Origin: CAVPMW01 sp963706515
Lineage (GTDB): Bacteria; Chloroflexota; Anaerolineae; Anaerolineales; UBA4823
Assembly (NCBI GenBank): GCA_963706515.1
Contig: CAVPMW010000015.1
Coordinates: forward strand, 1 to 64,000
DNA: 64,000 bases
Reading direction: 5' to 3'
Shown in pieces: positions 55,688 to 64,000 of the stretch; the stretch's first letter is position 1; every line of letters starts with the position of its first letter. The notes beneath the pieces were generated by a model that was given only the letters and a program-made list of their open reading frames with translations, was not told the origin of the DNA and did not search any database. A program made the translations under genes and the position numbers.

Positions 55688-55741
55688 TTGACAAGCCCTG
55701 TATTACTTGGTAACATATCACATGTAAAATATTACATATTA
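55688..55741 (+). promoter_or_regulatory. Promoter and operator of the GntR gene
   Basis: TTGACA (55688-55693), 17-bp spacer, TAACAT (55711-55716). Overlapping the -10 is an imperfect palindrome GTAACATAT...AAATATTAC (55710-55735), and ACATGTAAAAT (55720-55730) matches exactly the core of the operator at 54379-54389. Placement on the -10 suggests autorepression. Confidence 0.7.
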
Positions 55742-55813
55742 GCGGTATCCTTTCCAGCACGTGGAAAGGTAAGTCAAAAGGCTCATCCACCCTATTTGAA
55801 GAGGATAACCGAC

Positions 55814-56503
55814 ATGGTTATGGATTATCCATCCCTCAATCGCCTGGACTTAACCGAACAAACCTACCGCATCCTGCGCGAACAAATCCTCAAGCGCGAG
55901 CTGCAACCCGGTGAGAAAGTCTCAGTTGACACGGTAGCGCATGGTTTAGGGGTTAGCCGCACTCCTGTTGTAAATGCATTAAAGATCCTTGAAAGCGACG
56001 GGCTGGTCGAGATCCACCCGCGGCGCGGCACTTTCGTCACTGAGCTTACCGCCCGAGATGTGGCGGAGCTGTTTGATATCCGCCTGATGATCGAGCTCTA
56101 CGCTGCCGAGCGCCTCTTCAGATCTCCTAAATATGATGAAGTGGTCAAGCAAACCCGCAGTGTGCTGCACCAGATGCAGGACTCGATCTCGGAAGAAAGC
56201 TACATCGACTATGATAAATTCATCTCCGGCGACCGCGACCTGCACACTTTTCTGGTGCGGGCAATAGACAACCGCCGCCTCCTGGATATATACAGCGAGC
56301 TCAATATCCACATGCGCATCACCCGCGCCCACTACCTCGACACGATTGAGAGCGCTCTGGACGCCCAGAAAGACCACGAAGAGATGGTCAGCGCGATCGC
56401 GAATCGCGATCTGGAATGCCTCAAAAGAGCCCTTACGAACCACATCGACACGGTGAAAAACCGCATCATGGCGCTCCTTGAAGAGCGCGGCGGACAATTG
56501 TGA
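55814..56503 (+). CDS. GntR-family transcription regulator (FCD-type)
   Basis: 229 residues. The N-terminal winged helix contains YRILREQILKRELQPGEKVS and VAHGLGVSRTPVVNALKILESDGLV followed by HPRRGTFV. The C-terminal helical effector domain has the FCD-type metal residues (DIRLMIELYAAERLF, then FISGDRDLHTFLVRAIDNRRL, then HEEMVSAIANRD). Start 55814 is chosen because it lies after the promoter at 55688-55716, with GAGGAT upstream; an earlier ATG at 55673 would precede the promoter. It is the likely binder of the two palindromes at 54371 and 55710, controlling the divergent six-gene operon, itself and perhaps the downstream ABC importer genes. Confidence 0.9.
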   Translation: MVMDYPSLNRLDLTEQTYRILREQILKRELQPGEKVSVDTVAHGLGVSRTPVVNALKILESDGLVEIHPRRGTFVTELTARDVAELFDIRLMIELYAAERLFRSPKYDEVVKQTRSVLHQMQDSISEESYIDYDKFISGDRDLHTFLVRAIDNRRLLDIYSELNIHMRITRAHYLDTIESALDAQKDHEEMVSAIANRDLECLKRALTNHIDTVKNRIMALLEERGGQL

Positions 56504-56572
56504 GGTCCAGGTTAACTGTGAATCACTGCCGCCAGCTGTCCCGCCAGATATTTGTGAAATGAGGAGCTCGGA

Positions 56573-57421
56573 ATGAAGTTTGGTGTCAATACTTTTGTCT
56601 GGGTTTCACCTTGCACGACTTCAGCCATACAAGACCTGGCACCTAAAGTAAAGAGGATGGGCTTTGATATTCTCGAGATTTCCTGCGAAAATCCTGAATT
56701 ACTTGATGTAAAACAAGTCAAAATTGACCTTAGAAAAAACTCGCTGCTGCCTGTTGTCTGCGGCGCGTTTGGACCGGACCGGAATATTTGCAGCAGCGAC
56801 CCGGCGATCGTTGAAAATGCCAGGGTCTATATCCGCTGGCTCATCGACGCGGCAGCTGAGCTCGGCTCACCGGTCGTTTGCGGTCCCATGTATTCCGCGG
56901 TGGGCAAAGAGCACCTGGAAGATGAAGCAGCGCGGAAAACGGAATGGGATCGATCGGTGAGCGGCATTCGTGAAATGGCGCAGTACGCCAAACCTAAAGA
57001 TGTGAAGCTTGCGCTCGAAACCCTGAATCGCTTCGAGACCGATATGCTTAATATCGTCGCCCAAGGTCTCGAGTTTATTAAGCAGACCGGCATGGACAAT
57101 GTGGGCTTGCATCTGGATACCTTCCACATGCACCTGGAAGAGAAGAACAGCGGAGAAGCCATCCGCATGGCGAATAAAAAGATCTATCACTTCCACGCCT
57201 GTGAGAACGACCGGGGTGTTCCCGGGACCGGTCAGGTGTACTGGAATGAGGTTGCTCAGGCACTGAAAGACGTGAATTATACCGGCCCGGTCGTGATCGA
57301 ATCATTTACCTCCCAGGTAAAAGAGATTGCGCGTGCAGTATGTATCTGGCGTGAGATCGCTCCCAGCCAGGATGCGATTGCAGTAGATGGGCTAAAATTC
57401 CTGAAGGCTCTGCTGGTATAA
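56573..57421 (+). CDS. D-tagatose/D-psicose 3-epimerase-like sugar epimerase
   Basis: 282-residue TIM barrel that epimerises ketohexoses at C3 in known homologues. LALETLNRFETDMLN (metal Glu), VGLHLDTFHMHLEE (Asp), YHFHACENDRGVPGTG (His) and GPVVIESFTS (Glu) give the four-residue metal site of that group (E152, D185, H211, E246 in Agrobacterium psicose epimerase). GAGGAG precedes ATG. It follows the GntR regulator by 69 bases and precedes the ABC importer, so it may act on the imported sugar. Confidence 0.88.
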   Translation: MKFGVNTFVWVSPCTTSAIQDLAPKVKRMGFDILEISCENPELLDVKQVKIDLRKNSLLPVVCGAFGPDRNICSSDPAIVENARVYIRWLIDAAAELGSPVVCGPMYSAVGKEHLEDEAARKTEWDRSVSGIREMAQYAKPKDVKLALETLNRFETDMLNIVAQGLEFIKQTGMDNVGLHLDTFHMHLEEKNSGEAIRMANKKIYHFHACENDRGVPGTGQVYWNEVAQALKDVNYTGPVVIESFTSQVKEIARAVCIWREIAPSQDAIAVDGLKFLKALLV

Positions 57422-57505
57422 AAGCATCTTGATGAGACGAGGTTGTCGTGAGTCTTGAAGAAAACACTCTAACCGAGGCAGGGACGACACGCTATATCAC
57501 CGGTT

Positions 57506-59041
57506 ATGGAAGTCTGCGATATTTCAAAGCGGTTCCCGGGGGTTATCGCTTTGAACAATGTCTCCCTTAAATTTTATCCTGGGGAGGTTCACGCAGTTGT
57601 AGGTGAAAATGGTGCCGGCAAATCGACATTAATGAAAATCATGGCTGGCGCCTATATTCCTGATTCAGGGGAGATGCTCCTCCAGGGGGAGAAGGTCACA
57701 TTCGTTCATCCGAAAGTAGCCCAGGAAAAAGGGGTCAGCATAATTTACCAGGAGTTTAATTTACTGCCTGAGCGGACGGTTGCCCAGAATATCTTTCTCG
57801 GCAGAGAGCCGAGCAAATTTGGAGCCCTGGATGTCCGCGCGCTGAATAAAAACGCGGCGGCAGTTCTCCAGGGCTTGGGTACGGATATGGTCATCTCGCC
57901 AACTGCCTTGTGCAGCACATTATCAGTGGCTGAGCAGCAGATCGTTGAGATCGCCAAAGCGATCTCCTTCGATTCCAAAGTTTTGATCATGGATGAGCCT
58001 ACCGCGTCTTTATCGTTAGTTGAAGTTAAGATGCTTACCGACCTGGTGATCAAGCTGAAGGCCCGCAACATGGCGATTATCTTTATCTCGCATCGCTTGA
58101 AGGAAGTATTCGATATCGCGGAAACAATCTCTGTGTTGAAAGACGGTGAATTAGTAGGCACAACGCTGACGAAAGATGTAACACCGGAGAAGATTGTGCA
58201 CATGATGGTTGGGCGTATCCTTGACCATTATTTCCCGCCTCTTGGCAGTGAAGATGATTTTGGCGAGGTCGTCTTGCGGATTAAAGATGGCATCCAATGA
58301 TTTCCTGAAGGATATCAATCTGGAATTACATAAAGGTGAAGTATTAGGAGTAGCAGGGCTGCAGGGTTCCGGGCGTACAGAGTTGGCCGAGGCTTTATTC
58401 GGTGCGGTTCCTTTCAAAAGCGGCTCACTGGAAATTTATGGCAGAACCCAGAATATAAAAAGCCCACCGGATGCTATCAAGCTTAAAATGGGTTTCGTTA
58501 CCGAAGACCGAAAAGCCGAAGGATTATTACCCAAACAACCGATTCGTGACAATATCCTTCTAACTGTCCGATCTCTACAGCCGCTTTTCGGATCCATATC
58601 TTCAAAGATGGGGTACGGAAATCAAGAAAAATGGTGCCCAGCCTGGCAAAGCAGGTCGACCTCCGGGCGGACACCTTTGACCGGGAAGCACAGTTTCTCA
58701 GCGGCGGCAACCAGCAGAAAGTCGTCCTTTCGAAATGGCTGGCATCAAATGCCGACATCTTTATTTTTGACGAACCGACCCGCGGCATCGATGTCGAAGC
58801 GAAAGCAGGCATCCACGATATGATCCGCGAGCTCACAAAGAACGGGATTGCAGTCCTGATGATCTCTTCTGAGCTGCCGGAGATCCTGGGGATGAGCGAT
58901 CGTATTCTGGTCATGCGTGACGGGCGCATTGCTGGAGAATTGCCTGCCAGATCCAGTGAAGCAGAGGTTATGCTGATGGCAACCGGTCATGGCAACAACA
59001 ACCTTTCCAACGAGGATGTAAAGATGGGAGAGGGTGCATAA
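57506..59041 (+). CDS. Ribose-type sugar ABC importer, ATP-binding subunit; two or three frameshifts
   Basis: Tandem ATPase of the RbsA/MglA class, about 510 residues. First domain: GENGAGKST, LSVAEQQIVEIAKAI, VLIMDEPTASL. Second: GLQGSGRTELAEALFG, LSGGNQQKVVLSKW, FDEPTRGIDVEAK. Frame changes occur near 58290 (between RIKDGI and NDFLKDI) and near 58610 (before MVPSLAKQVDL). The true start may be GTG at 57448 with a further shift near 57500, since a plausible ribosome site (GAGACGAGG) precedes it. Both ATP sites appear intact if the indels are corrected. It is followed directly by two permease genes and a binding protein. Confidence 0.8.
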
Positions 59042-60038
59042 ATGTCAACCTCAGCCGCTGCCAGTGAGTAAACCACAGAGTTTCCTCAAAACCATTCACA
59101 TACCGCCCGTCTTCTACTTCGTGATCAGCATTTTTGTAATCGGAATCCTTCTGGATCAGATCATCGGATCCGGCGAAATATTGAGGAACCCGGTAATCCT
59201 GACAAATATATTCGTCCGCTCTGTTGCGCTCGGAATTGTAGCTGTCGGGCAGACCTTCGTGATCATCGGTGGTTCAATCGATCTTTCCGTGGCTTACGTA
59301 GTCAGCATTACCTCGGTGATGTCCTCGTTCATGATGCAGGGCGACCCGGCTAAAGTGCCTGCTGCAATTGCAACCGTTATTGCGATTGGCATCGTGATCG
59401 GTCTTGGGAATGGTTTAATTATCACAAAATTGGGCGTCAACTCCTTTATCGCCACACTCGGAATGGCATTGATCTTAAGAGGAGTTCTCTACGCAGCTTT
59501 TGCAAATTTCGTTGGGACCGTTCCAAGAAGTTTCGAAACATTGGGATATGGAACTATTGGACCGATCCCAATCTCCATCATCGTTTTACTGCTGGTAGTG
59601 GTTGTTGGATGGCTATTGCTGACCAGAACAACACTTGGAGCGCACTTATACGGCGTGGGCGGCAATAAAGAAGTAGCTCGCCTTTCAGGAGTACGAACGG
59701 ATCGTGTTCTGATTGCCGCACATATTTTTTGTTCGGTGACTGCGGTTTTGACCGGTCTTTTTGTTGTCAGCCGGCTCCGCTCGGGTGCTCCTTGGGTCGG
59801 CACCGATGGCTTGTACGATCTTGAATCGATCGCCACAACCGTTATCGGTGGCACTGCCCTATCCGGTGGAAAAGGCGGGGTGTGGGGCACGCTCGGCGGT
59901 GTGCTAATCTTCGGAATTATCGATACCGTATTCAACCAATTAGGCGTCGATCCCTTTCTCAAGAATGTCCTAAAAGGTGCGATTATTGTCCTGGCAGTCG
60001 CCAGCTATACTATTCGCTCTAAAATAGAAGCGGCGTAA
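59042..60038 (+). CDS. Ribose-type sugar ABC importer, permease 1; one early frameshift
   Basis: Membrane subunit of the RbsC/BmpF-related BPD2 family, about 331 residues with nine to ten hydrophobic helices. VRSVALGIVAVGQTFVIIGGSIDLSVAYVVSITSV and YGVGGNKEVARLSGV (the coupling region facing the ATPase) are diagnostic, then SIATTVIGGTALSGGKGGVWGTLGGVL. The ATG at 59042 directly follows the ATPase stop (TAAATG), but that frame stops after nine codons; one indel near 59065 joins it to the main frame. Neighbours support a sugar importer. Confidence 0.82.
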
Positions 60039-60056
60039 GGAAGAGGAGAACAGCGA

Positions 60057-61065
60057 ATGACCACAACTACTGTTCCGGAATCATCTAGAGCCGCCAACTT
60101 CCTTGGTGTCCTTTGGAAAAGGATAAAGAATATTCCCCCGGTCTATCCGGTTTTCCTGGTAATTTTCCTTGGAGTTAGGTCTATTAAACCCTACTTATCA
60201 TACCTTACCCGGCATTTTCACCTTCCTGCGCCGGGTAGCGCCGCTTGCAATTTTGACGATTGGTGAAATGATGGTCCTGGCTTCAGGCGGGTTTGACCTA
60301 TCGATTGGATCCATCGTCACCTTCGTAATTATCGGCAGCTCGATGACGCTGAATAACGATCCCAATTTGGCCTTGCGTTCGATCCTGCTCATGTACGCCG
60401 TCGGAATTGTAATCGGAATTACCAATGGCCTCATCGTGAGCTTTTTACGAGTGCCATCGTTAATCGCAACTCTAGGAATGTCACTTCTGGTGAAGGGCGC
60501 AGCCCTTTATTGGTGTGGGGGAGCCCCGAAAGGATATTTTACAGACAACTGGCGTTTCTTTGGCAGAGGTTATTTTGAGAATGTCCCGTTAATAGGCCAA
60601 TTTCCAGCTTCTCTGCTCATTTTGATCGTGGTCGGATTGATCACGTATTATATATTCCACAGAGCGAATTTCGGGAAAGCAGTTCTCGCGATCGGCGATA
60701 ATGTTCAGTGCCGCGCAGCTATCCGGAGTGAAAGTTCACCGGTTGAGAGTACTCGTGTTTTTGATCTCAGCCCTGTGCGCGGTCACTGGAGGGCATCCTG
60801 ATCGGTGGATACGGCGGCATCGGTACCAACGTTGGCGAAGGGTTTGGAGATGCAGGCAATCGCTGCAGCAGTCGTCGGCGGCACGCTGCTTTTAGGTGGA
60901 AAAGGCTCGGTGCCAGATGTGATCTTTGGCGCGTTTACCCTGGAGGCTCTTTTCGCCCTCCTCAATTTACTGGGTTTACCCAAGCCTTATCGTGATGCGG
61001 TGCAGGGACTGATCATCATCGGAGCAGTGGCATATTCCTCCCTGCGAACACGCAGACGACGGTAA
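60057..61065 (+). CDS. Ribose-type sugar ABC importer, permease 2; three frameshifts
   Basis: Second BPD2-type permease, about 335 residues reconstructed. Segments in three frames join near 60165, 60700 and 60800: KRIKNIPPVYPVFLVIFL, then LLNPTYHTLPGIFTFLRRVAPLAILTIGEMMVLASGGFDLS, then AAQLSGVKVHRLRVLVFLISALCAVTGG, then EMQAIAAAVVGGTLLLGGKGS. ASGGFDLSIGSIVTF is the typical helix pair of the family. Each junction is a simple indel within a well-conserved passage. If they are real, the gene is dead. Two different permeases in one cluster imply a heterodimeric membrane part. Confidence 0.72.
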
Positions 61066-61227
61066 ACATCTATGGATCTTTGAATCAGACCGCAGCATTG
61101 ATGTTACCTTCACGAATGCGGGCTGTCCAAAAGGAGGTGATTTTTAGAGAGACATCTATATGCCAAGTTTTGACAATTTGTTCGAGATTCAAAATCCAAA
61201 CTATTCTCATTTTGGAGGAGATAACAC

Positions 61228-62515
61228 ATGAAAAAGAGTACTTTCTTGGTAATATCACTTCTGGTCGCTCTCTCTATGTTGCTTGCGGCCTGCCAACCTG
61301 CAGCTCCGGCTGCCACCCAGGCTCCTGCTGCTACCGAAGCCCCTCAGCCAACCGAAGCTCCCAAAGCGGCGGCTCCCGAAGAATCCCGGGCTAAAGATGG
61401 ACGCAGCCAGAGTGGCGACCGCGTTGTACAACGACAAAGATTTCGATGAATTGGTGCAGTTGATGAAGGCTAAATCCATTAATCCCGATGCGCCCATCTA
61501 CCTGCAGTCCCTTATCGACAATAAAGTCGACACCACCAAGTTCAAGAAAGATCCGCCCTACAATCTCTGCTTCTCCAATGCAGGCGTCGAACAATCCCGT
61601 GGCGTGTGGTGGGTTATGTCGACATCCGCGAGCAGGTTGAAGAGCTGCGTGCTCAGGGTCTGGTCAAGAACTTCTACCATCTGGACGCTCAGAGGCAATG
61701 ATGAAAAGCAGATCGCTGACATCGAGGATTTGATTGCCACCCCCGGTAAATGCGACGTCCTGATCGTCTCCCCGAATACCAGCGAAGCGCTCACCCCAAC
61801 CGTTGAAAAAGCATGCGAGTTATGCCGGTGGTCGTCTTGACCGCGGTGTCTCTGACCGACTGCCCGATCGTCTTTGAAAAGACGATTGGTGGTTATGCCT
61901 TCGGTATCACCGGCGCGCAGCACATTGTTGACAACCTGCCCAATGGCGGCAACGTGCTCGCTTTGCGCATCCTACCCGGCGTGGACGTGCTGGAACAACG
62001 ATGGGGTGCTGCCGCGAAGATCTTCGAAGAGGCGGGAAACTCAATGTCGTCGGTGTGGAATTCGATGATATGACAGCTCAAAGACCACAAAGTGGTCAGC
62101 GACTATCTGGATCGCTATGGCAAAATCGACGCGGTCTGGATGGATGCTGGCGGTATTGCAGTTACCGTTCTGGAAGCATTCAAGGATGCCGGAAGCCCCT
62201 ATCCGAAAGTGATGGTCGGCGAGGATCAGAATGACTACCTGAAGTACTGGAAAGAGAACAACGTCAATGCGGTTGCCCCCACCTTCCCGACTTTCCAGTG
62301 GCGCACTGCCGTGCTTCGCGGCCGTCAAGATCCTGCAAGGGCGAGGCTGTCCATCACCGCTGGGTACTGCCTCAGCCAGATGTCGATCCAAGCCAATCTG
62401 GATCAATACTATCGACCCCGACAATGCCCCCGCTGTACTATGCATTGAGCGGAGTGAGGATATGAAAATTGTCCGGATGCCTGGAAAACCGGATATCACC
62501 AAGTACAAGACGTAA
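61228..62515 (+). CDS. Ribose-type sugar-binding lipoprotein; about nine frameshifts
   Basis: Periplasmic-binding-protein type 1 fold sugar receptor. The N-terminus MKKSTFLVISLLVALSMLLAAC is a lipoprotein signal with lipobox LAAC, followed by an Ala/Pro/Thr-rich tether. Readable pieces in order: NLCFSNAGVEQSRG, YVDIREQVEELRAQGLVKNF, GNDEKQIADIEDLIATPGKCDVLIVSP, FGITGAQHIVDNLPNGGNVLALRILPGVDV, KLNVVGVEFDD, VSDYLDRYGKIDAVWMDAGGIAV, DMKIVRMPGKPDITKY. Following these pieces requires about nine frame changes in 1.29 kb. GGAGGAGATAACAC precedes ATG. Function as an importer receptor depends on these being sequencing errors. The 162-base gap before it has an additional AAGGAGGTG at about 61131 and no gene. 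Confidence 0.7.
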
Positions 62516-62551
62516 TGCCGTAACCAGCGAGCCATGTAACATTCTAGAACT

Positions 62552-62578
62552 GAGCCCGCTCGATTATCGGGCGGGCTC
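62552..62578 (+). terminator. Stem-loop after the sugar-binding protein gene
   Basis: GAGCCCGC (62552-62559) pairs with GCGGGCTC (62571-62578); inside, CGAT and ATCG extend the stem. It is followed by GTTCTGT, a weak T tract. It separates the importer from the next isomerase gene, and may be a partial terminator or mRNA-stabilising structure. Confidence 0.55.
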
Positions 62579-62622
62579 GTTCTGTAAGTAAGAAGCTGAT
62601 CCATGAAAGGAGTTCGATATCC

Positions 62623-63501
62623 ATGATCGAGATCGGTTTTCATACGGACGCGTTTAACAGCAGCTATTGGAATTTTGAGCAGTGCCTCCAGTGGGCAGAG
62701 AAAAATGATGTGCATTGGATCGAATGCGGCATGATCGATGGTGTGAGCTGGATCCACGGTCTTGGGTACCAGCCGCACGTCGCTATGTGGGAAGACCCCA
62801 TGCTGTGGCGTGAAAAAGCAGCCAAATACGGAGTCCGTTTTTCCCAGATCGACGCTGCGTTCCCCATGTCATTACCCGAAGGGGCTTCCCTGGGGGTAGA
62901 GTACGCCCAGCGAACCATTCGCTGGGCTTATCTGGCAGGGTGCGACCACATCGACACTACGGATGACCGCTTCGCGCCGAAGGGGCTGACCAATGACCAG
63001 GCGCTGGATATGATGAAACGTTCTTATGGTCAAATCATGGAAGTTGCCGAACGTTATAAAACGATCATAGATATCGAACCTCACGGCTATTACACCACCA
63101 AACCTGAGTTCATGGAAAAAATGCTTGCTTTTGTAGATAGCCCGTATCTTCGCATGAACATGGATACTGGAAACACGTTCATTGCCGGACAGGACCCGGT
63201 AGCTTTCCTGACAAAATTCAAGGATAAAGTCAGCCACGTGCATGTGAAAGATGTGAGCCAATCCCTGGCAGCCTCGCTGCGCGGTGAGCTGACCGGGATC
63301 GCAGTCAGCCAGTGCGCGATCGGCGAAGGGGTCAACGTCGAGAACATAAAAAAGTGCTTCGATATTCTCGTCGACATCCAGTACGATGGCGTGATCAGCC
63401 TGGAATGTGAAGGACAGGGCGGGCCTATGATCGAAAAAAGCCTCGCCTTCGTGCGCGAAATTGTCGAGGGCGCGAACAAGCGGATTTCTGCCAAGAAATA
63501 A
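62623..63501 (+). CDS. TIM-barrel sugar isomerase/epimerase
   Basis: 292 residues, AP-endonuclease-2/xylose-isomerase-like fold. IDIEPHGYYTTKPEFMEKM (metal Glu), YLRMNMDTGNTFIAGQDP (Asp), HVHVKDVSQSLA (His) and GVISLECEGQGG (Glu) give a plausible metal site. GAAAGGAG precedes ATG. Function unassigned; relatives act on inositols, 3-ketosugars or ketoses. It is intact and 40 bases before another gene of the same fold. Confidence 0.85.
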   Translation: MIEIGFHTDAFNSSYWNFEQCLQWAEKNDVHWIECGMIDGVSWIHGLGYQPHVAMWEDPMLWREKAAKYGVRFSQIDAAFPMSLPEGASLGVEYAQRTIRWAYLAGCDHIDTTDDRFAPKGLTNDQALDMMKRSYGQIMEVAERYKTIIDIEPHGYYTTKPEFMEKMLAFVDSPYLRMNMDTGNTFIAGQDPVAFLTKFKDKVSHVHVKDVSQSLAASLRGELTGIAVSQCAIGEGVNVENIKKCFDILVDIQYDGVISLECEGQGGPMIEKSLAFVREIVEGANKRISAKK

Positions 63502-63540
63502 TATTTCGATCAATAAAATCATATCTTGAGGATAAACGCA

Positions 63541-64000
63541 TGGGCAAAATATATTTAGGCGTCAATATGGAATTCGTCCGTACCCACGACAAGCCGTTTG
63601 CCTGGGGAGTCGAGAAAGCAGCCGAGATTGGTTATCAATATATTGAACCGATGGTTCACCTGGGGCGAGAGCTTCTCAGCGAAGCGCGTTATTTCCACAG
63701 CGTCTCGATGTACGATGATCCCCGCTGGGTAAAAGAGCTGTGCGGCAGGCACAACGTCAAATTATCCGGGCTATCATCCCATACCCCGCTGTGCAAGCCG
63801 GAGATCAGTGTGGAGTATCTGAAGCAGGCTATCCGCTGGGCATCTGACGCCGGAGCACCGGTGGTCAATACAGATGAAGGACCCAAGCCTGAATGGACGA
63901 CCAAGGAGATGGATTACACCTTGATGACCTACACGCTCAAAGAAGCCTCGCTGGTCGCTGAACGGTATGGCATCCAGATTGGCTTGGAACCTCACCAGCA
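63541..64000 (+). CDS. TIM-barrel sugar isomerase/epimerase, 5' part (cut by window end)
   Basis: Open frame from ATG at 63541 to the window edge with no stop, 153 residues visible. It begins MGKIYLGVNMEFVRTHDKP and continues with KAAEIGYQYIEPMVHLGREL, LSGLSSHTPLCKPEISVEYL and VVNTDEGPKPEWTT, ending in IQIGLEPHQ, which is the first metal-Glu region of the fold. TTGAGGA precedes ATG. It differs from the preceding isomerase in sequence, so it is not a recent duplicate. Substrate unknown. Confidence 0.82.

Noticed and set aside
2..64000. CRISPR array, tRNA or rRNA genes
   Set aside because: No regularly spaced direct repeats were seen, and no cloverleaf with a GGTTCRANNCC arm or rRNA sequence was recognised by eye. 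A covariance-model scan would be needed to exclude a tRNA fully.

Overview
The window reads as one contiguous bacterial chromosome segment: roughly 55-58% GC by eye, genes packed on both strands, Shine-Dalgarno sites of the GGAGG type and TTGACA/TATAAT promoters. The gene set suggests a Chloroflexota (Anaerolineae-like) heterotroph or a metagenome-assembled genome of one: a split B12-dependent acyl-CoA mutase with MeaB, a pyrophosphate-type phosphofructokinase, an extended SecA, a GreA/B-like short protein, a type I IPP isomerase and a heavy load of sugar catabolism. This assignment is an inference from family content; no rRNA or other marker is present. No tRNA, CRISPR array, phage or transposase gene was recognised.

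Layout. 0-12 kb: end of an acyl-CoA mutase large subunit, PPi-type phosphofructokinase, dnaE, secA, adenosine deaminase. 12-16.6 kb (minus strand): a tight operon mcmB - meaB - GNAT acetyltransferase - prs - mutM - membrane-anchored protein, with ATGA overlaps. 16.7-22.6 kb: GH36/Sip1-type alpha-galactosidase, a CPA2 cation/proton antiporter with a small upstream partner, and a SulP permease. 23-26.3 kb: polyol/sugar dehydrogenase - ribulokinase - AraD. 26.4-30.2 kb: glycerate kinase, FadR-type GntR regulator, and a broken orphan sugar-ABC ATPase. 30.2-38.2 kb (minus): a central sugar operon, pfkB-family kinase - pgm - pgi - gnd - glk - pgl - rpe. 38.4-46.3 kb: PPK2, two aminotransferases, GreA/B-like protein, idi, ubiX, folB, AI-2E family transporter and two small membrane proteins. 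46.4-54.3 kb (minus): a six-gene catabolic operon SDR - DapA-family aldolase - Zn-dehydrogenase - AldA-like dehydrogenase - TIM-barrel isomerase - transketolase, from a consensus promoter next to a perfect palindrome. 54.5-64 kb: XdhC, then a GntR regulator, a psicose/tagatose-epimerase-like protein, a ribose-type ABC importer (ATPase, two permeases, lipoprotein binding protein) and two further TIM-barrel isomerases, the last cut by the window edge.

How it fits together. Glucose units can be phosphorylated (glk), interconverted (pgm, pgi) and passed to PPi-PFK, or sent through pgl/gnd/rpe and transketolase. Pentoses or polyols enter as ribulose through AraB/AraD. A GntR protein at 55.8 kb probably controls both itself and the divergent six-gene operon, because two related palindromic sites lie at the two promoters. 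The polyphosphate kinase and PPi-PFK point to phosphoanhydride-linked energy use.

Two cautions. First, many otherwise well-conserved genes (pfk, dnaE, secA, mutM, gnd, sulP) are interrupted by single frameshifts, often at short homopolymers, so residual sequencing indels are the likeliest cause; coordinates for such genes span the whole reconstructed gene. The ABC importer at 57.5-62.5 kb has a far higher frameshift density and may be either poorly polished or truly decaying. Second, the window holds at least two families of intergenic repeats: a 31-nt hairpin-bearing sequence at three sites, and palindromic elements with shared outer arms but different cores.
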